Assembly: GCA_026874595.1 (NCBI GenBank)
Contig: CM049320.1
Location: forward strand, 21,647,714 to 21,711,713
Direction: 5' to 3'
Source: Sipunculus nudus
Lineage: Eukaryota; Annelida; Sipuncula; Golfingiida; Sipunculidae
DNA length: 64,000 nt
The notes below the pieces were generated by a model. It worked only from the letters and a program-made list of their open reading frames with translations, did not search any database and was not told the DNA's origin. Shown piece by piece: positions 1 through 12,100 of this stretch. Every line of letters starts with the position of its first letter. The first letter of the stretch is position 1. Made by a program: the position numbers and the translations under genes.

Positions 1-262
1 GGTTTAAATTTGATTTACCTCAGGCTCTGGTAACAATGATGAATAATGTTCTTCAGACACATATGATACCTGGATAAAAATTAGCAATATAAAATGCGTT
101 ACTTTTGGATAATTACGCCTTTTATGTCGGATGTCTATAATGACAAGTTGGACCACAGGCTACATGAATGAAACTGTCTGCCTGGCCATGACAAGGGCTC
201 TGTGTACTATGATAAAAGACGGGCGGCATACAGTATAAGATATCGGTGCTTAGCTGGGTCTA

Positions 263-448
263 ATGAACACCCTGACACCTGCTGACCTCTTCATAACGTG
301 TATTCATGAAATTTCACGTGACGACCGTGACGTCACGGTTACGTCATTCCATTATGATGGCAAAGATTTCACATACAACGTCGTTCAGTTTGGCCAAGTT
401 AGCTATGCACTTCTTACATTAAGTAAACAACACCTCAGCGTCATGATG
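263..448 (+). other. possible orphan coding exon
   Basis: An ATG opens a 62-codon frame that runs to a strong donor-like GTAAGT at 449 (in frame it would stop at TAA 449-451). I recognise no domain. The frame overlaps a palindromic CRE/E-box cluster, so apparent coding character may be chance. It could be the first exon of an unrelated gene, or nothing. No upstream or downstream partner exon was found. Confidence 0.15.
314..346. promoter_or_regulatory. E-box plus double CRE cluster
   Basis: Three bZIP/bHLH-type sites lie end to end: palindromic TCACGTGA (314-321), the 14-bp palindrome CCGTGACGTCACGG containing a full TGACGTCA CRE (325-338), and TTACGTCA (339-346). CREB/ATF factors bind the second and third motif types, and bHLH-Zip factors the first. 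A regulatory role is inferred from the motifs only. Further TGACGTCA sites occur near 693 and 972. Confidence 0.35.
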
Positions 449-775
449 TAAGTTGTTTTTAATACATTATCACTGACTTCATATAAAATTAGGTCGTTTT
501 CTAGGCAGTCACCGTATCGCTAAGAACACAAAATATATATCAAGGTAGTAAAGAAAACGTGAAAAAACAGTGTTTCACGGTTGGTGGAACAGACTATAGT
601 CTTTTTGGGGTTCATTTTAAATAATAGAAGAGTTCTGATGTGACTTGTGACGTATAAGTATCTGACTGTTAGATATGTCTTGTACCTATCTGACGTCAGG
701 TGCTGTTCAATCTGGAAGAGACAGAGATATATGTGATTATTATACGTGACATTCAATGAACATATTCATGAGCAA

Positions 776-838
776 GACTCGAACCAGCGACCGTCTGCAG
801 AGCAGTCCTGAGCTCTACTACTGAGCAATGAAGACTTG
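776..838 (-). repeat. tRNA-like SINE head fragment
   Basis: Read on the minus strand this has an A-box-like TTGCTCAGTAGTAGAGC, then a B-box-like GGTTCGAGTC at tRNA spacing. It cannot be folded into a convincing tRNA, so a truncated tRNA-derived SINE head is the likelier explanation. Confidence 0.3.
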
Positions 839-1127
839 TTGAAAGTTGTTGGAAAATTGGGGTATTTAAGTTTAGACAATATTTTTATTTATCCCAATGT
901 TTATGGGTGAATGAGCATGATCACATGAGTTGGTCTTGTTGTCAAAGTGTTGGGGGAAAACCCAGTTGTGATGACGTCATTTTTAGTGGGCGAAATCGTA
1001 CCTCGACCTAATCGTCAAATCATATGTTTGACATGGAAATGTGTAGTAGGCCTATTATGACAAGGTACTAAATAGATATGAAAGTGAAAATAGTAACAAT
1101 ATGATATTAAAACAAATATTATATAAA

Positions 1128-1390
1128 TTAAAATGATGAATGATAAATAATGTGGAATAATGATGGGGGGAGACCCCCCAAACCCCCCTGTAATAGGTAG
1201 AATGATAGTAATGAATGATTAATAATGTGGAATAATGATAGGGGGAGATCCCCCCCCCCCCCCTGTAATAGGTAGAATGATGAGAATGAATGAAAAAAAT
1301 TGCGGAATAATTGGATGGAGACCCCCCCCCCCCCCCCCCCAGCCCCCCCCCCCCTTGTGGGAGGAATAGATGAATGATAGATCAATGAAT
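1128..1390. repeat. three-copy ~78-bp repeat with poly-C tracts
   Basis: Three diverged tandem units begin with GGAATAAT (about 1152, 1231, 1303). Each carries a G-run followed by a C-run (GGGGGAGACCCCCC type), and the C-runs lengthen to about 20 in the third copy. The reverse-strand open frame here encodes only low-complexity glycine and is not a gene. Confidence 0.7.
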
Positions 1391-1518
1391 CAGTAGGATA
1401 AGATGGTAGAGAAATGGCACAGGAACGAGGTGAAGTGTAGCGAGATAGTGAATGGATGAGATTGTGTGAGAAGGTGATTCCTAATGACGTAATGGGGAAA
1501 GTAGGGGAAGCCTATGGC

Positions 1519-1529
1519 AACATGGCGGC
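1519..1529 (+). promoter_or_regulatory. YY1-type start-site motif
   Basis: AACATGGCGGC matches the AAnATGGCGGC motif that sits just downstream of transcription starts in many animal housekeeping genes. It is on the same strand as MIB2 and is followed by a donor-like GAAG|GTATGT at 1620/1621. It may therefore lie in the first, untranslated exon of MIB2 (about 1510-1620). This is inference; no TATA box is evident. Confidence 0.35.
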
Positions 1530-2667
1530 GTTGGTTTAGGAAAGACATAGGGGGAGGAATACAGGATACAAATGATAGAAAACTTAGAAGGAATGGACAA
1601 ATAGACAGTTATTAGTGAAGGTATGTGTTACTAAGTACATACACCTCTTGCAATAGACAGGGTGGGCCAGTTAAGTTGGCCGGTTTAGGTGCCTGAGGTA
1701 TTCCATATTCGTACCAATTTTATTTTTTGACAGGTCACATTTTGAAAATCATGTACACTATCTTTTATAACTATTTGTCCCTTAATATTTTCATTTGAAG
1801 AGCAGAGGGTAAAACCCAGACCCCAAAAAATAATTTCCACAATGTCCATTATTTATACTGACAAAAACACCTGGTGGCTAATTTAAGAACAGAGAAAGTC
1901 CTTAAATGTTGTACCTTTGTAAAAGACTTTCAATGGAAAATTGGTACGAGTCTAGAATTCAGGCTGCTGTTCTGGACACGTTAACACACCATGGATACAT
2001 GTGAAACGTTGTAATAATATATCCAGTTTTCTCCTTTGTAGGTTAATGGTATCCTATATCCTTCCCATGTACCTCTTACCCTGTAATAATGTACAATTTA
2101 TCCTTCCTTCACGCAATTTAACATGCTCGTATCAGTCATGGTTCCTCCCTCTACTTGTTTACACCACTTGGCTTATGTGCACATGTCCTGCATACATCAT
2201 TTACATCTGTTGTCTTGCACCCTCCAGGCATTTGTACGCACACACATCATGGATATATTTGGTGTATTTCAAGGGTTTGGGTTTACAAATAAAACAGTGA
2301 CTCCACCTTGTCCACGAGAAGTGCGAGACGGAGTACGGTTCAGTGGCGGGCAGTTAACAAACAGTTAGGGGTTAATTTTTTTAAGCTTTTGCGACGTCTG
2401 GGCGTGAAGCGCTCGGACAATGCACACGCTTGACATAAATTAACCTTCATTTTAACAACTATGACCAGTTCTCAAGAGTAGGTTTAAATATCTCCACTCG
2501 ACCCCTCACTTTGAATTATGTTATGAACAAAAGCAGCATTCAAATGCAAATACTAAATTATTGTCAAATTTGCTGCTTACATAAGTGTCTTGGGCCTGTT
2601 TTATGGTATCTATTGAATAATATGTCCCTGTTCATCAACATTCATTATTGAATTTTCTTTGTTTCAG

Positions 2668-2882
2668 TGCCTTAAATAAAGACGATTTTGACCCATCAGC
2701 AGTTAAAAGCAGGGACAGCTGAAACCCGGAAGATATCAGTTAAGTCTGCAAATCAGACCTGGCATTATTCGAAGTACTGAGAGACTGCAGCATATAAATA
2801 TATAAACATGTAGGCCAACTGATGTATTAACTGAGTTAGTCATTTTTAGTGTAAGTAGTAGCTGCATTTGTAAATAACAACC
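2668..2882 (+). other. MIB2 5' UTR exon portion
   Basis: A good acceptor (TTTGTTTCAG, ending 2667) precedes untranslated sequence that runs directly into the MIB2 start codon. An in-frame TAA at 2871-2873, four codons before ATG 2883, rules out an in-frame upstream start in this exon. Untranslated exon sequence here is inferred from the acceptor and the lack of another one before the ATG. Confidence 0.5.
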
Positions 2883-3105
2883 ATGGAACCAGGAATGCGA
2901 GTGGTCCGGGGTCCAGACTGGAAATGGGGAACTCAGGACAGTGGGGAAGGACATGTTGGAACAGTCGTGGAAATTGGCCGACCAGGAAGCAGCACGTCGC
3001 CAGATAAAACGGTTGTTATCCAATGGGATTCCGGCGTCAGAACAAACTACAGAGTGGGTTACCAAGGAGCATTTGATCTGCGCATCTTCCATAGTGCACC
3101 AACAG
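2883..3105 (+). CDS. MIB2: MIB2 exon 1 (MIB/HERC2 domain 1)
   Basis: Encodes residues 1-74 plus one base, ending at donor ACAG|GTAGG. It contains the first MIB/HERC2 domain with the family motif [13 protein letters not shown], [11 protein letters not shown] and [19 protein letters not shown]. In Mind bomb proteins this domain, with the second copy, binds the cytoplasmic tail of Notch ligands. Confidence 0.95.
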
Positions 3106-6100
3106 GTAGGCGTTCTGGATAACTTTCATCAATCATGTAGCATTTATAGTAAATATTATAATGGTCTTATTTACAGTATTGGCCCTAATGCACTGTTTGA
3201 CCGAATCTGGTGGGACATATGAGAGCTTCCTGTTGAGTGTTGAACATGATTTGGTATTAAAAGAAGCAATGTTGTTTTGATACATATTATGATTTAAATC
3301 TTTAGAATCCATTGTATTCACACAGTTATGACCCCATACATCAGATAACATGCAATCTTACCTCTTGGCCTGGATTCGCATTTGCTGTTGCTTCTTCTGG
3401 CTCCTTTGAACATTTGTTCAGTTCTTATGGACTTGTCCACACCAAACTGCTCAACCGTTTGGGAACACGTGAGGCCGGAGATCCTTCAATTCCTTTGCTG
3501 GGGGTAAAATGTCACCCTGTTAGCTGTCTATTGGCGGCAGGTGAGCCCCTATTGTGAGAATTACTGGGGGCAAAAACAAGATGGCCCAATATATCCAAAC
3601 GCTTAGCATGCTGGGCAAGCCCAGTAAGTGTGACTGTTTTATAACCCTAAGTCTGAACTCCTTTAGCAGTGAGAAATTCTCTCAGTTGCTGAATGGTCTT
3701 AATGCTAAAATCTGTTGCACAGTGTAGTGACAATCGGTTTGCTGTAATAATACTGTCGGACATATTTGTTTTGTCTGCAAGTCTGCTGGTGCAGCAGCAC
3801 TTCCAAGCCTCCACTACAGAAGATCAGGGATCTCCGGCGTCGCTTATTGAGAAAGCCAAAAAAACTTGCTTTCTGTCACAGGCTGCTTTGAGAACCACAT
3901 GCGTTTGACTATTAAATATGTGCTAGATTGACTATTAAAGGTGTTAATTTATAAGTGACTGTATTGCATGTCACATGGTTTGTTTGTTTTTCAGGTGTGA
4001 GACACGCCAACATCATATGTGACTCATGTAAGAAACAAGGTGTCCAGGGCATCAGGTGGAAGTGTGGGAAGTGTGAGGACTTTGACCTGTGTACAGACTG
4101 TTACATGGCTGACAAACATGACCTCAACCATGCTTTCCTCAGATTTGACACAGCCTCATCAACTGGGTAAGAAAGAATGTAAATTAGTCAGTAAGAGGGA
4201 TTTTAAGTGAGTTAATTGTATCCCCAGACAAAGTTGGGATACTATGGTTAAGCACGGTCACGCCACCCCAGAGGTTTCTTTTGGACCTGATAACTATAAG
4301 TATTTTTCACAGATCTTTACCGGACTTGACATGTGCATAGATTTGGGTCAGCGGATGAAGTCAGTTGAAAATGGAGTGATGACCCATAGGTGCCTTGTTT
4401 AGGCTATAGTACACACGCTTTTACTATTATGGTAAATTATATTTATTCTTCTCGATATTGTGTAAAGCTTGGTATATGGAGTTGTTACTGTTTTGTTATA
4501 TTTTTAAGTTCACACATGTACATAAATCTTTATAATATGTGACAGAGTTTAATTTTACATTGGACTTGAGATTGACTCGGAGTCCATACTCTTGATTCCA
4601 AGTCCCTAAAAAGTGGATTCATGTCTGGACTCATGTCCTACATCATAGGAAACCACACATTATCTCACAGTACAAATTGTAACATGTTATCTCACTCATG
4701 ATGCGATACCTGATACAGTACATCATTGTATTGGGGTTCATATCATGTTCAAAGTCATTCCTTTGCTTTGTTCAGATTAATCATGTCATCATCTCCACAT
4801 TTTATGAATAGTGAATGATGAAACAGTTGTGGGAATTGTGCAGATGTTAGCCAATCAGGTACCGATATGGGCCAGTGTACCCTCGTAAATTTCTTTCTTT
4901 TATCACTCATGATCACAATGGCAAACCAGATGAAAACACAAGTGACCCAAATGTACAGAAAATTTGGTAATATGCTTACTAAATCATTACATGTGTGTGC
5001 AAGTGCTAGCCATCAAGACTTCAATATTTCATGCAGATATTTCTAGCCAATAAAATCAAATCAAAAGAAATCAGTTGGGGGGGGGGTGCGTTGCTTTAGT
5101 TTTCTCTTTCATATACAATGTGTCGGTGTCATTTTTGGGCACTTGACTTTTGAGGCAAGGTTTTGGGGTAATGTCCTGAATGAATATTGGTGACAGACAA
5201 TTGTAAAATTATAAACTTAATTTATTATGGCTGCTTGTTTTTATGCTCATCAGGGAGCCAAGTAATGCTTTAAGAAAGGACAGGGAGGTTAAGTGTAGTC
5301 AAGCTGAGACTGACATTGTTGGGGATGTCAGATTATAAGCCAAACTTTTATTTACCATTTTTACAACAGTGTGCATACCTGTTATATAAATTTAAGTGTC
5401 AGATGCCAGCCAAGTGACATAGTGTTTGATTTGTTTTCAGGGTGAAAGTATCTAAGAGAGCTAATGCAGTGAAGCTCCAAGCGAGAGGAATTTTTGCAGG
5501 GGCCAAGGTGGTGCGGGGACCAGACTGGGACTGGGGCAACCAAGACGGTAGGTTAAAAATATACCTCATATGGATAGTCTGTCAGATTAAGAACAAGTAT
5601 GATATATGAATATGAATTTGATCCCAGATAATTTGAATAAATGACTCAGTTTAAGGGCATTGTAATACAAAACAATATATGCTCCAAGGAGAGTGCTGTA
5701 TTGTGAATCTCTCTAGTTAGTGTTTTACTATACTATTAAAACAGCATCTGCAGAAATCTTAGTGAAGTAGTGTGATGTCAAAGATGGCAGATTTTAACAG
5801 GGTAAACAATATTTGAAATTTATATATAATATATAATATATATATAAATATATAAATATATAATTTCTATATAATATATTTTAAATATATAAATAGGAGG
5901 AGAGGGTAAATCGGGAAAGGTGCTCGACATTCGCGGTTGGGACAATGAATCAGGGAACAGCGTGGCCAATGTTATGTGGAGTAACGGAGCAACGAACGTG
6001 TACAGACTCGGCCATAAAGGAAAGGTGGATCTAAAGTACAAGGAGGAAGCAAACGGGGGATACTACTACAGGGACCACCTCCCACTTCTTGGTAAGATTA

Positions 6101-9100
6101 GGAGTTTGATAACGATATGTGTTAGCCATGGGCTGGTGATGGATTATAAATGTTTATGGTCAAACCCCTGATCTTGTGTCAATCGATTACAAAGTTTTGC
6201 ACATAACGCAGGCATTGTGTGGCGAGGAAAGAGCACTTTCGTATAGTTTATGTGGCCAGGCTTTAAAAAAGTCTATTTATTAATATCCTCATTGTTAAGG
6301 TTACTGAACTCGCATGCAGGCTATAGAACTATTGTAAATAGTAGCTAACACGTAGGCCTATATATCAGTTGAGATGATTTACAGGTCTGTACATGGTGAC
6401 AAATTTCATACCCCTTAAAAACCAATTAATTCTGATTATCAGCTGCATGTAACCAAACTAAGAGATCTTCCAATAAAATATCCATATCTAAGCATTGACA
6501 CCAACATGGAAGCCATTTATAGCATTCTGTTCACGAGCTATCCAAACAATATCTGAGCATCAAAACCAGGACAGAATAAGAGGGGTTATGATTTGTGTTC
6601 TAGTAACAGCCTGTCATTTCAACCCTGTTTTTGTGTACTGTGTTATGAGGTATATTTTTTAATTTACAGGAGAGAATGGTGAGCCTGCAGCAGTGAAGGC
6701 CACGAGATGTCAGTTCAAGGTCGGGGACAAGGTCAGGGTTGATCTTGAAGTAGAAATTCTCAAGGCCATGCAGGAAGGTCATGGTGGCTGGAATCCCTGC
6801 ATGGGAGAGGTCAGGATATATTTAATGATAATCGTACAGTATCAGTTGTTTCCTTGTTCAGGCTTCACTTCAGTAGAAGTGGGTTCCCTTAGTAATTACC
6901 CTGTCTGTCCATCCACAAATTCATTTCTTGATAACTCCAGTTTTGATTAGCATATGGATTTAAAACTTAATATATAAAAGGCCCACCATAAGGGCAGGAA
7001 CCCTAGTTATTACGTTTTAGGTCAAGGTCTTAGGACTCAAACATTTTTAAAAACTTTGTGGATGCATTTTAAGCCAAACTTTCAATGCCAGAGGGAAACA
7101 TCTCTTTCAATCTTTGGGTCAAAGGTTCACTGGTCAAGGTCACAGGAGCCATCTGTCTACAAATTCATTCCCAGATGATAATTCCAGTTGGCGTTCACAT
7201 ATGGCTTTCAAACTTTACTTTTATATGGACCAACACTAACACAAACATCCTTTTTAATTTGGGGTCATGAGGTCAAAGGTCAAGGTCACAGTCCCCACAT
7301 CTTTAAAATATTTTGGATACATTTTTAGCAAAACCTTTCATACCAGAGGTTCCATCTTACACATACAGCTCACCTACCAATAGGCAAATATCCATTTCCT
7401 TATTGGAGTCACACGGTCAAAGGTCAAGGTCACATGAGTTATCTGTCCCTGCATTGATTTCCAAAACCTTTCATAACTCCAGTTTGGATTCAATTATGGA
7501 TTTCAAACTTAATATATATGTCAAGGCTCAGAGCACCATCAGAATGGATCTTAGATCTCTCCGTCCCAAAATGGGATCACAGTTCAGGCCGGCCCAAACT
7601 GCTATCGCAATCTAGGCTTGACAGATCTTAGATCCATCCAGCACAGATTGAGAATGCAGTTTAGTCCGGCCTAGATTGTGATCCTGTCTTTCTTGCTTCA
7701 TAATCACAATCTGGCTAGATAGATCTAAGATCTGTCCAGCCCGGATTGTGATCCGAAATTTGACCAGCCCATATTGCGGTTCATGCTTTTACTATCACTT
7801 GAATTTCACTGAGTCTATAAAGCTATGAAAATGAGAGGCTTGTTGTTGTATGACATCACAGTGTACAACTGGTGCTTTCAGTTTGTTGGGAAGATCGGGA
7901 CAGTTCACCGAATCACAGAACGAGGTGATGTGAGGGTACAGTATGAGGGCTGCAGTAAACGCTGGACATTCCATGCGGGAGCATTGACCAAGGTTAGTGC
8001 CATGGCCACAAGGGGGAGCCAGAGGCTCTATATGTAGACAGGGGGAACATGTGAACTTCTGGTAATTATTTATATACTTAGTTCATATGAACTGGTACCT
8101 TCATTTCTACTCTTATTAAACAGTAGGTAATGGTACACTTTTTTTTCCCACTGCATCAAACTATTATGACACTGAGACTATTTTATCATATCCATAGTCC
8201 AGACTCCAGCAAATTGGGAACAGGTTACAAATCAGCCCATCAAGCACTGCCTTAGAGCAATTTCAATTTCACTATCATATTGGTCAGTGCATGAGGTGCC
8301 TGGCTTGTGTGCCATCAGTTGAAACAAAGTGTAACAATTTTACTAACCAGGAAAAAAAACACAAAGAAATAATTATAATAGTGTTCTATTAAATTGGAAA
8401 TATATTCTGTCTGTACAATGGAAGCATGATGTGGAAAGAGTGAGGGTTGTTATAATTTGTAATGATTTAATTGTTTCAATGTTCTTCATAATATAATATT
8501 CATTAATAAAACCTTTTATAATATGAAGTTCTTAAAATTTATTTTGATTAGCATTTTCATATATCTGAGACCTGAAATGGCAGGTGCATGTACTATTAAA
8601 GATAATAACTGGACTCTTTCAGGTACAGCAGTTTGCCGTAGGGGATTATGTATTGATCTCAGAAAACATTGAGAGAGTGAAGGATCTACAGCGAGGTCAT
8701 GGGGAGTGGACAGACAATATGAAGAGCGTGAGTAATGGCAAAGCTTCTTTTATTGTGCGTCAAAATCGTCAAATCCAACCACCTTGGTTACTCCAAGTAG
8801 AGGTTATGAGCAGGGATTTTTGATAATTACTCCCAGCCATCAATATGTTTAATTGATGATGGTTGTAATAAGAAAAACCACATTTGCTATCTGGTCTTGG
8901 GGTCAGTAGACCACAGCTGGGAGATCATAAGTTCAAATCCAAGCCTGAGCAGTGGTGAGATTTTTCACGGTTGGCCCCCACACAGGGTGAAGGCTCTGCA
9001 GGCTTAATGGGGACACTGTACCCCTCAGTTGTGTTTCACTCACAACGAGTGCGCCTTTCAGGGGTTCTTTGGTGTTACACACACAGGACCAGCAGGTGCG

Positions 9101-12100
9101 GTACACAGGCCCTGGCTGATGCCAGGAGAATCGTGTATCTGCCAAGTCACAAAGTCTGAAACAGCAATGGGATTTTGCAGATGCAGAGTCCCTGGTTGAG
9201 CCACCAAAAATAAAAAAGAACAACCACTTTATACCCCACACTGAAAGCCTTTTTTTCCTCATGTTGTATGAATTTAAAGATGGTATGGCAGTGACCCATT
9301 TCTAACAAGAACCCTATTCCACCTAGTTCATACCCTTCTACTGATGCGTATAACAAGAACACTCTTTCATATATAGAGGGCTTAATAAGTGGTATGTATT
9401 AGATTGTAATCCTCCCCATTTATCAGTATTACTGCTTTTAATGTGCCATGGAGAAGCCCTTTTAGAAGCTGGGGATATATTAACATTCAATATATGTTTA
9501 ATTGACACGGTCTGGGAGAAACTGAACGTAATTTTAAATTCACCATATGTTAAATTGTAAGGTTTTTGTAGAATCTTGACAAATATTAATATTTACCTGA
9601 TGTCAAACTGGCATGGTGGAAGAGAAACTGGACATACTGTGGTTGGCTTCATATTCGCAAGGCTGAAATTTCGTGATTTCTCCATTTTGAATGTTATGCG
9701 AGGGTTTCGTTTTCGCGATCTCACCAGAACCTATATCAAATCTTTGGTTAGGCCAAACCTGTGTGTATTATAAATTAAGAATAAGTCATGAGTTTGTGAT
9801 ATTCTACTGATATAACAATGGTCCAATACACACAGCACAGGTAGTTTAGTTCAAATTTAGGGTAACATTTTCCCTATACCTGCATGGATGTAATTTATTA
9901 TAAACTTTCTCACTGTTCTAACCTATTCACATACAAGTATTGGTTTCACTGATAAGATGAACATAATCAATTGGCCAATTACTCCCGAGGGTTTCATTTT
10001 CGCGATTATTTTCCATTCGCGAATATTGGAAATTAAAAACCTCACGAATAAAAAGGCAACCACAGTATTTTAAAACTCACCCTATGTTGTCTTTACAGGC
10101 TCTGGGTGAAGCTGGACGTATATTAAAAATCACCCTATGTTAACTTTACAGGCTCTGGGTGAAGCTGGACGTATATTAAAGGTCTATGCTGACGGGGATT
10201 TGCGTGTGTCAGTAGGACTACAGACCTGGACTTTCAACCCGGCATGTGTTAAGTTACTACCCAACAGGCAGCAAGAGGCCAATAATACGCTCGGTGAAGG
10301 CCAGGATAGAGCTGGGCTTTCCAGTATGTATCTCTGTGGTAACACATTTTCATGGTAATTATGATCGCCATAGTTACCTGAATGCTAATTCTTTCATAGA
10401 AAAAACTGTAACTAGCTGTACATCCATAGTTATGCATATATGTAAAGCACAACTACAAAAGACACAGGATTTTACCATCAGTTTAACATTCATGAAAACT
10501 GATTATTGTAAGTTCATAAGCTTTCAAACACATCTTTCTCATCACTGAAATATGTGCCAGCTGGCAGATATATACACAGACTGAGACCAGTCCATTTCAG
10601 TTTAGGAAGAGTCATACTGATAGTAGTTTAGTGTGTAGAAATTGAGGCTCTGCTGCAGTAACATTGTTTTATAGCAGAGGAATTGGCTTAAATGCCATTA
10701 TTTCTGTCATATATACATCATAATTTGTGACTTGCACCTGCCTCTTGACTGAGGTAAAAGGTTTTACTCAAGTTACTTAATAGTAACAAACCCTTACATT
10801 CAACAACTAATACCATTAATTAATATGGATATAGTCATGGTAAGGGCATTTGGGATGATATATTGATGATCAATTTCTTTGAAATCAAATAATCTCTTCT
10901 GCTTGGGGTTATGTTATATTTTGAACTGACTTCAGTTCTTCATGCTGTGACAGATCTTGTACCAGGCATCTCATTGTGTTTTTTTAGACAATTTGATGCA
11001 GTTACTGGAGCAGCTGCTTGACACACAGAGTCCGTTCACGGAGCCTGACAGACTGGTGAGGGAAGCAGCTCAGGGCCATGTGGATATTGTGCGGGAAATC
11101 CTTGCAAAATACCCAGACAAGGTACACAGTATACTGAAAAAGATATGGGTGAATTTAAATGGGTACTATTTTACTGTAAGGTTTATCATCACCCCACCAA
11201 GGGTGACTAAAATCTTAAGTATAATGTAAGTACATTTTAGTCACCATCCAACATGTGAACTTTTATGAGACTTTGAGTTCTATATCAGGGTTATATCTCA
11301 TTTCATTCAGATAAAGCTTTGCTATGGCAAGTTAATATGCATGAATTTTCAGTTCGAATATGTGTATATCCCATAAAAATAATGAAAAAGTTCACAAAGA
11401 CATGTTACTACAAATATATGTTCTGACACTGTTTATGTCATGGTGACTTCAAGTTCAAGCAGTGTGGCCTATGTCTTTGTGGACCAAAATACACAATAAC
11501 TGCAGTTAAAGCAAATATATGTGACCAGTTCATGACTAAAATCAATATTGAGGATCATGATCCAGGTCATGACCGAAATCAATATTGAGGATCATGATCC
11601 AGGTCATGACCGAAATCAAAATTGAGGATCAAGATCCAGGTCATAGCTGAAATCAACTCTGAGGATGATGATCCAGGTCATGACTGGTATCAATATTGAG
11701 GATCATGATCCAGGTCATGACTGAAATCAATATTGAGGATCATGATCCAGGTCGTGACTGAAATCAGTATTGAGGATCATGATCCAGGTCATGACTGAAA
11801 TCAATATTGAGGATCATGATCCAGGTCATGACTGAAATCAACTCTGAGGATGATGATCCAGGTCATGACTTAAATCAATATTGAGGATCATGATCCAGGT
11901 CATGACTTAAATCAATATTGAGGATCATGATCCAGGTCATGACTTAAATCAATATTGAGGATCATGATCCAGGTCATGACTGAAATCAATATTGAGGATC
12001 ATGATCCAGATCATGACTGAAATCAGTATTGAGGATCATGATCCAGGTCGTGACTGAAATCAGTATTGAGGATCATGATCCAGGTCATGACTGAAATCAA

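Noticed and set aside
1128-1385. Glycine-rich reverse-strand open frame
   Set aside because: It is the translation of G/C homopolymer tracts in a tandem repeat.
10099-10140. Upstream copy of exon 8 as the real exon start
   Set aside because: It reaches TAA after 14 codons, whereas the downstream copy reads through in the conserved frame.
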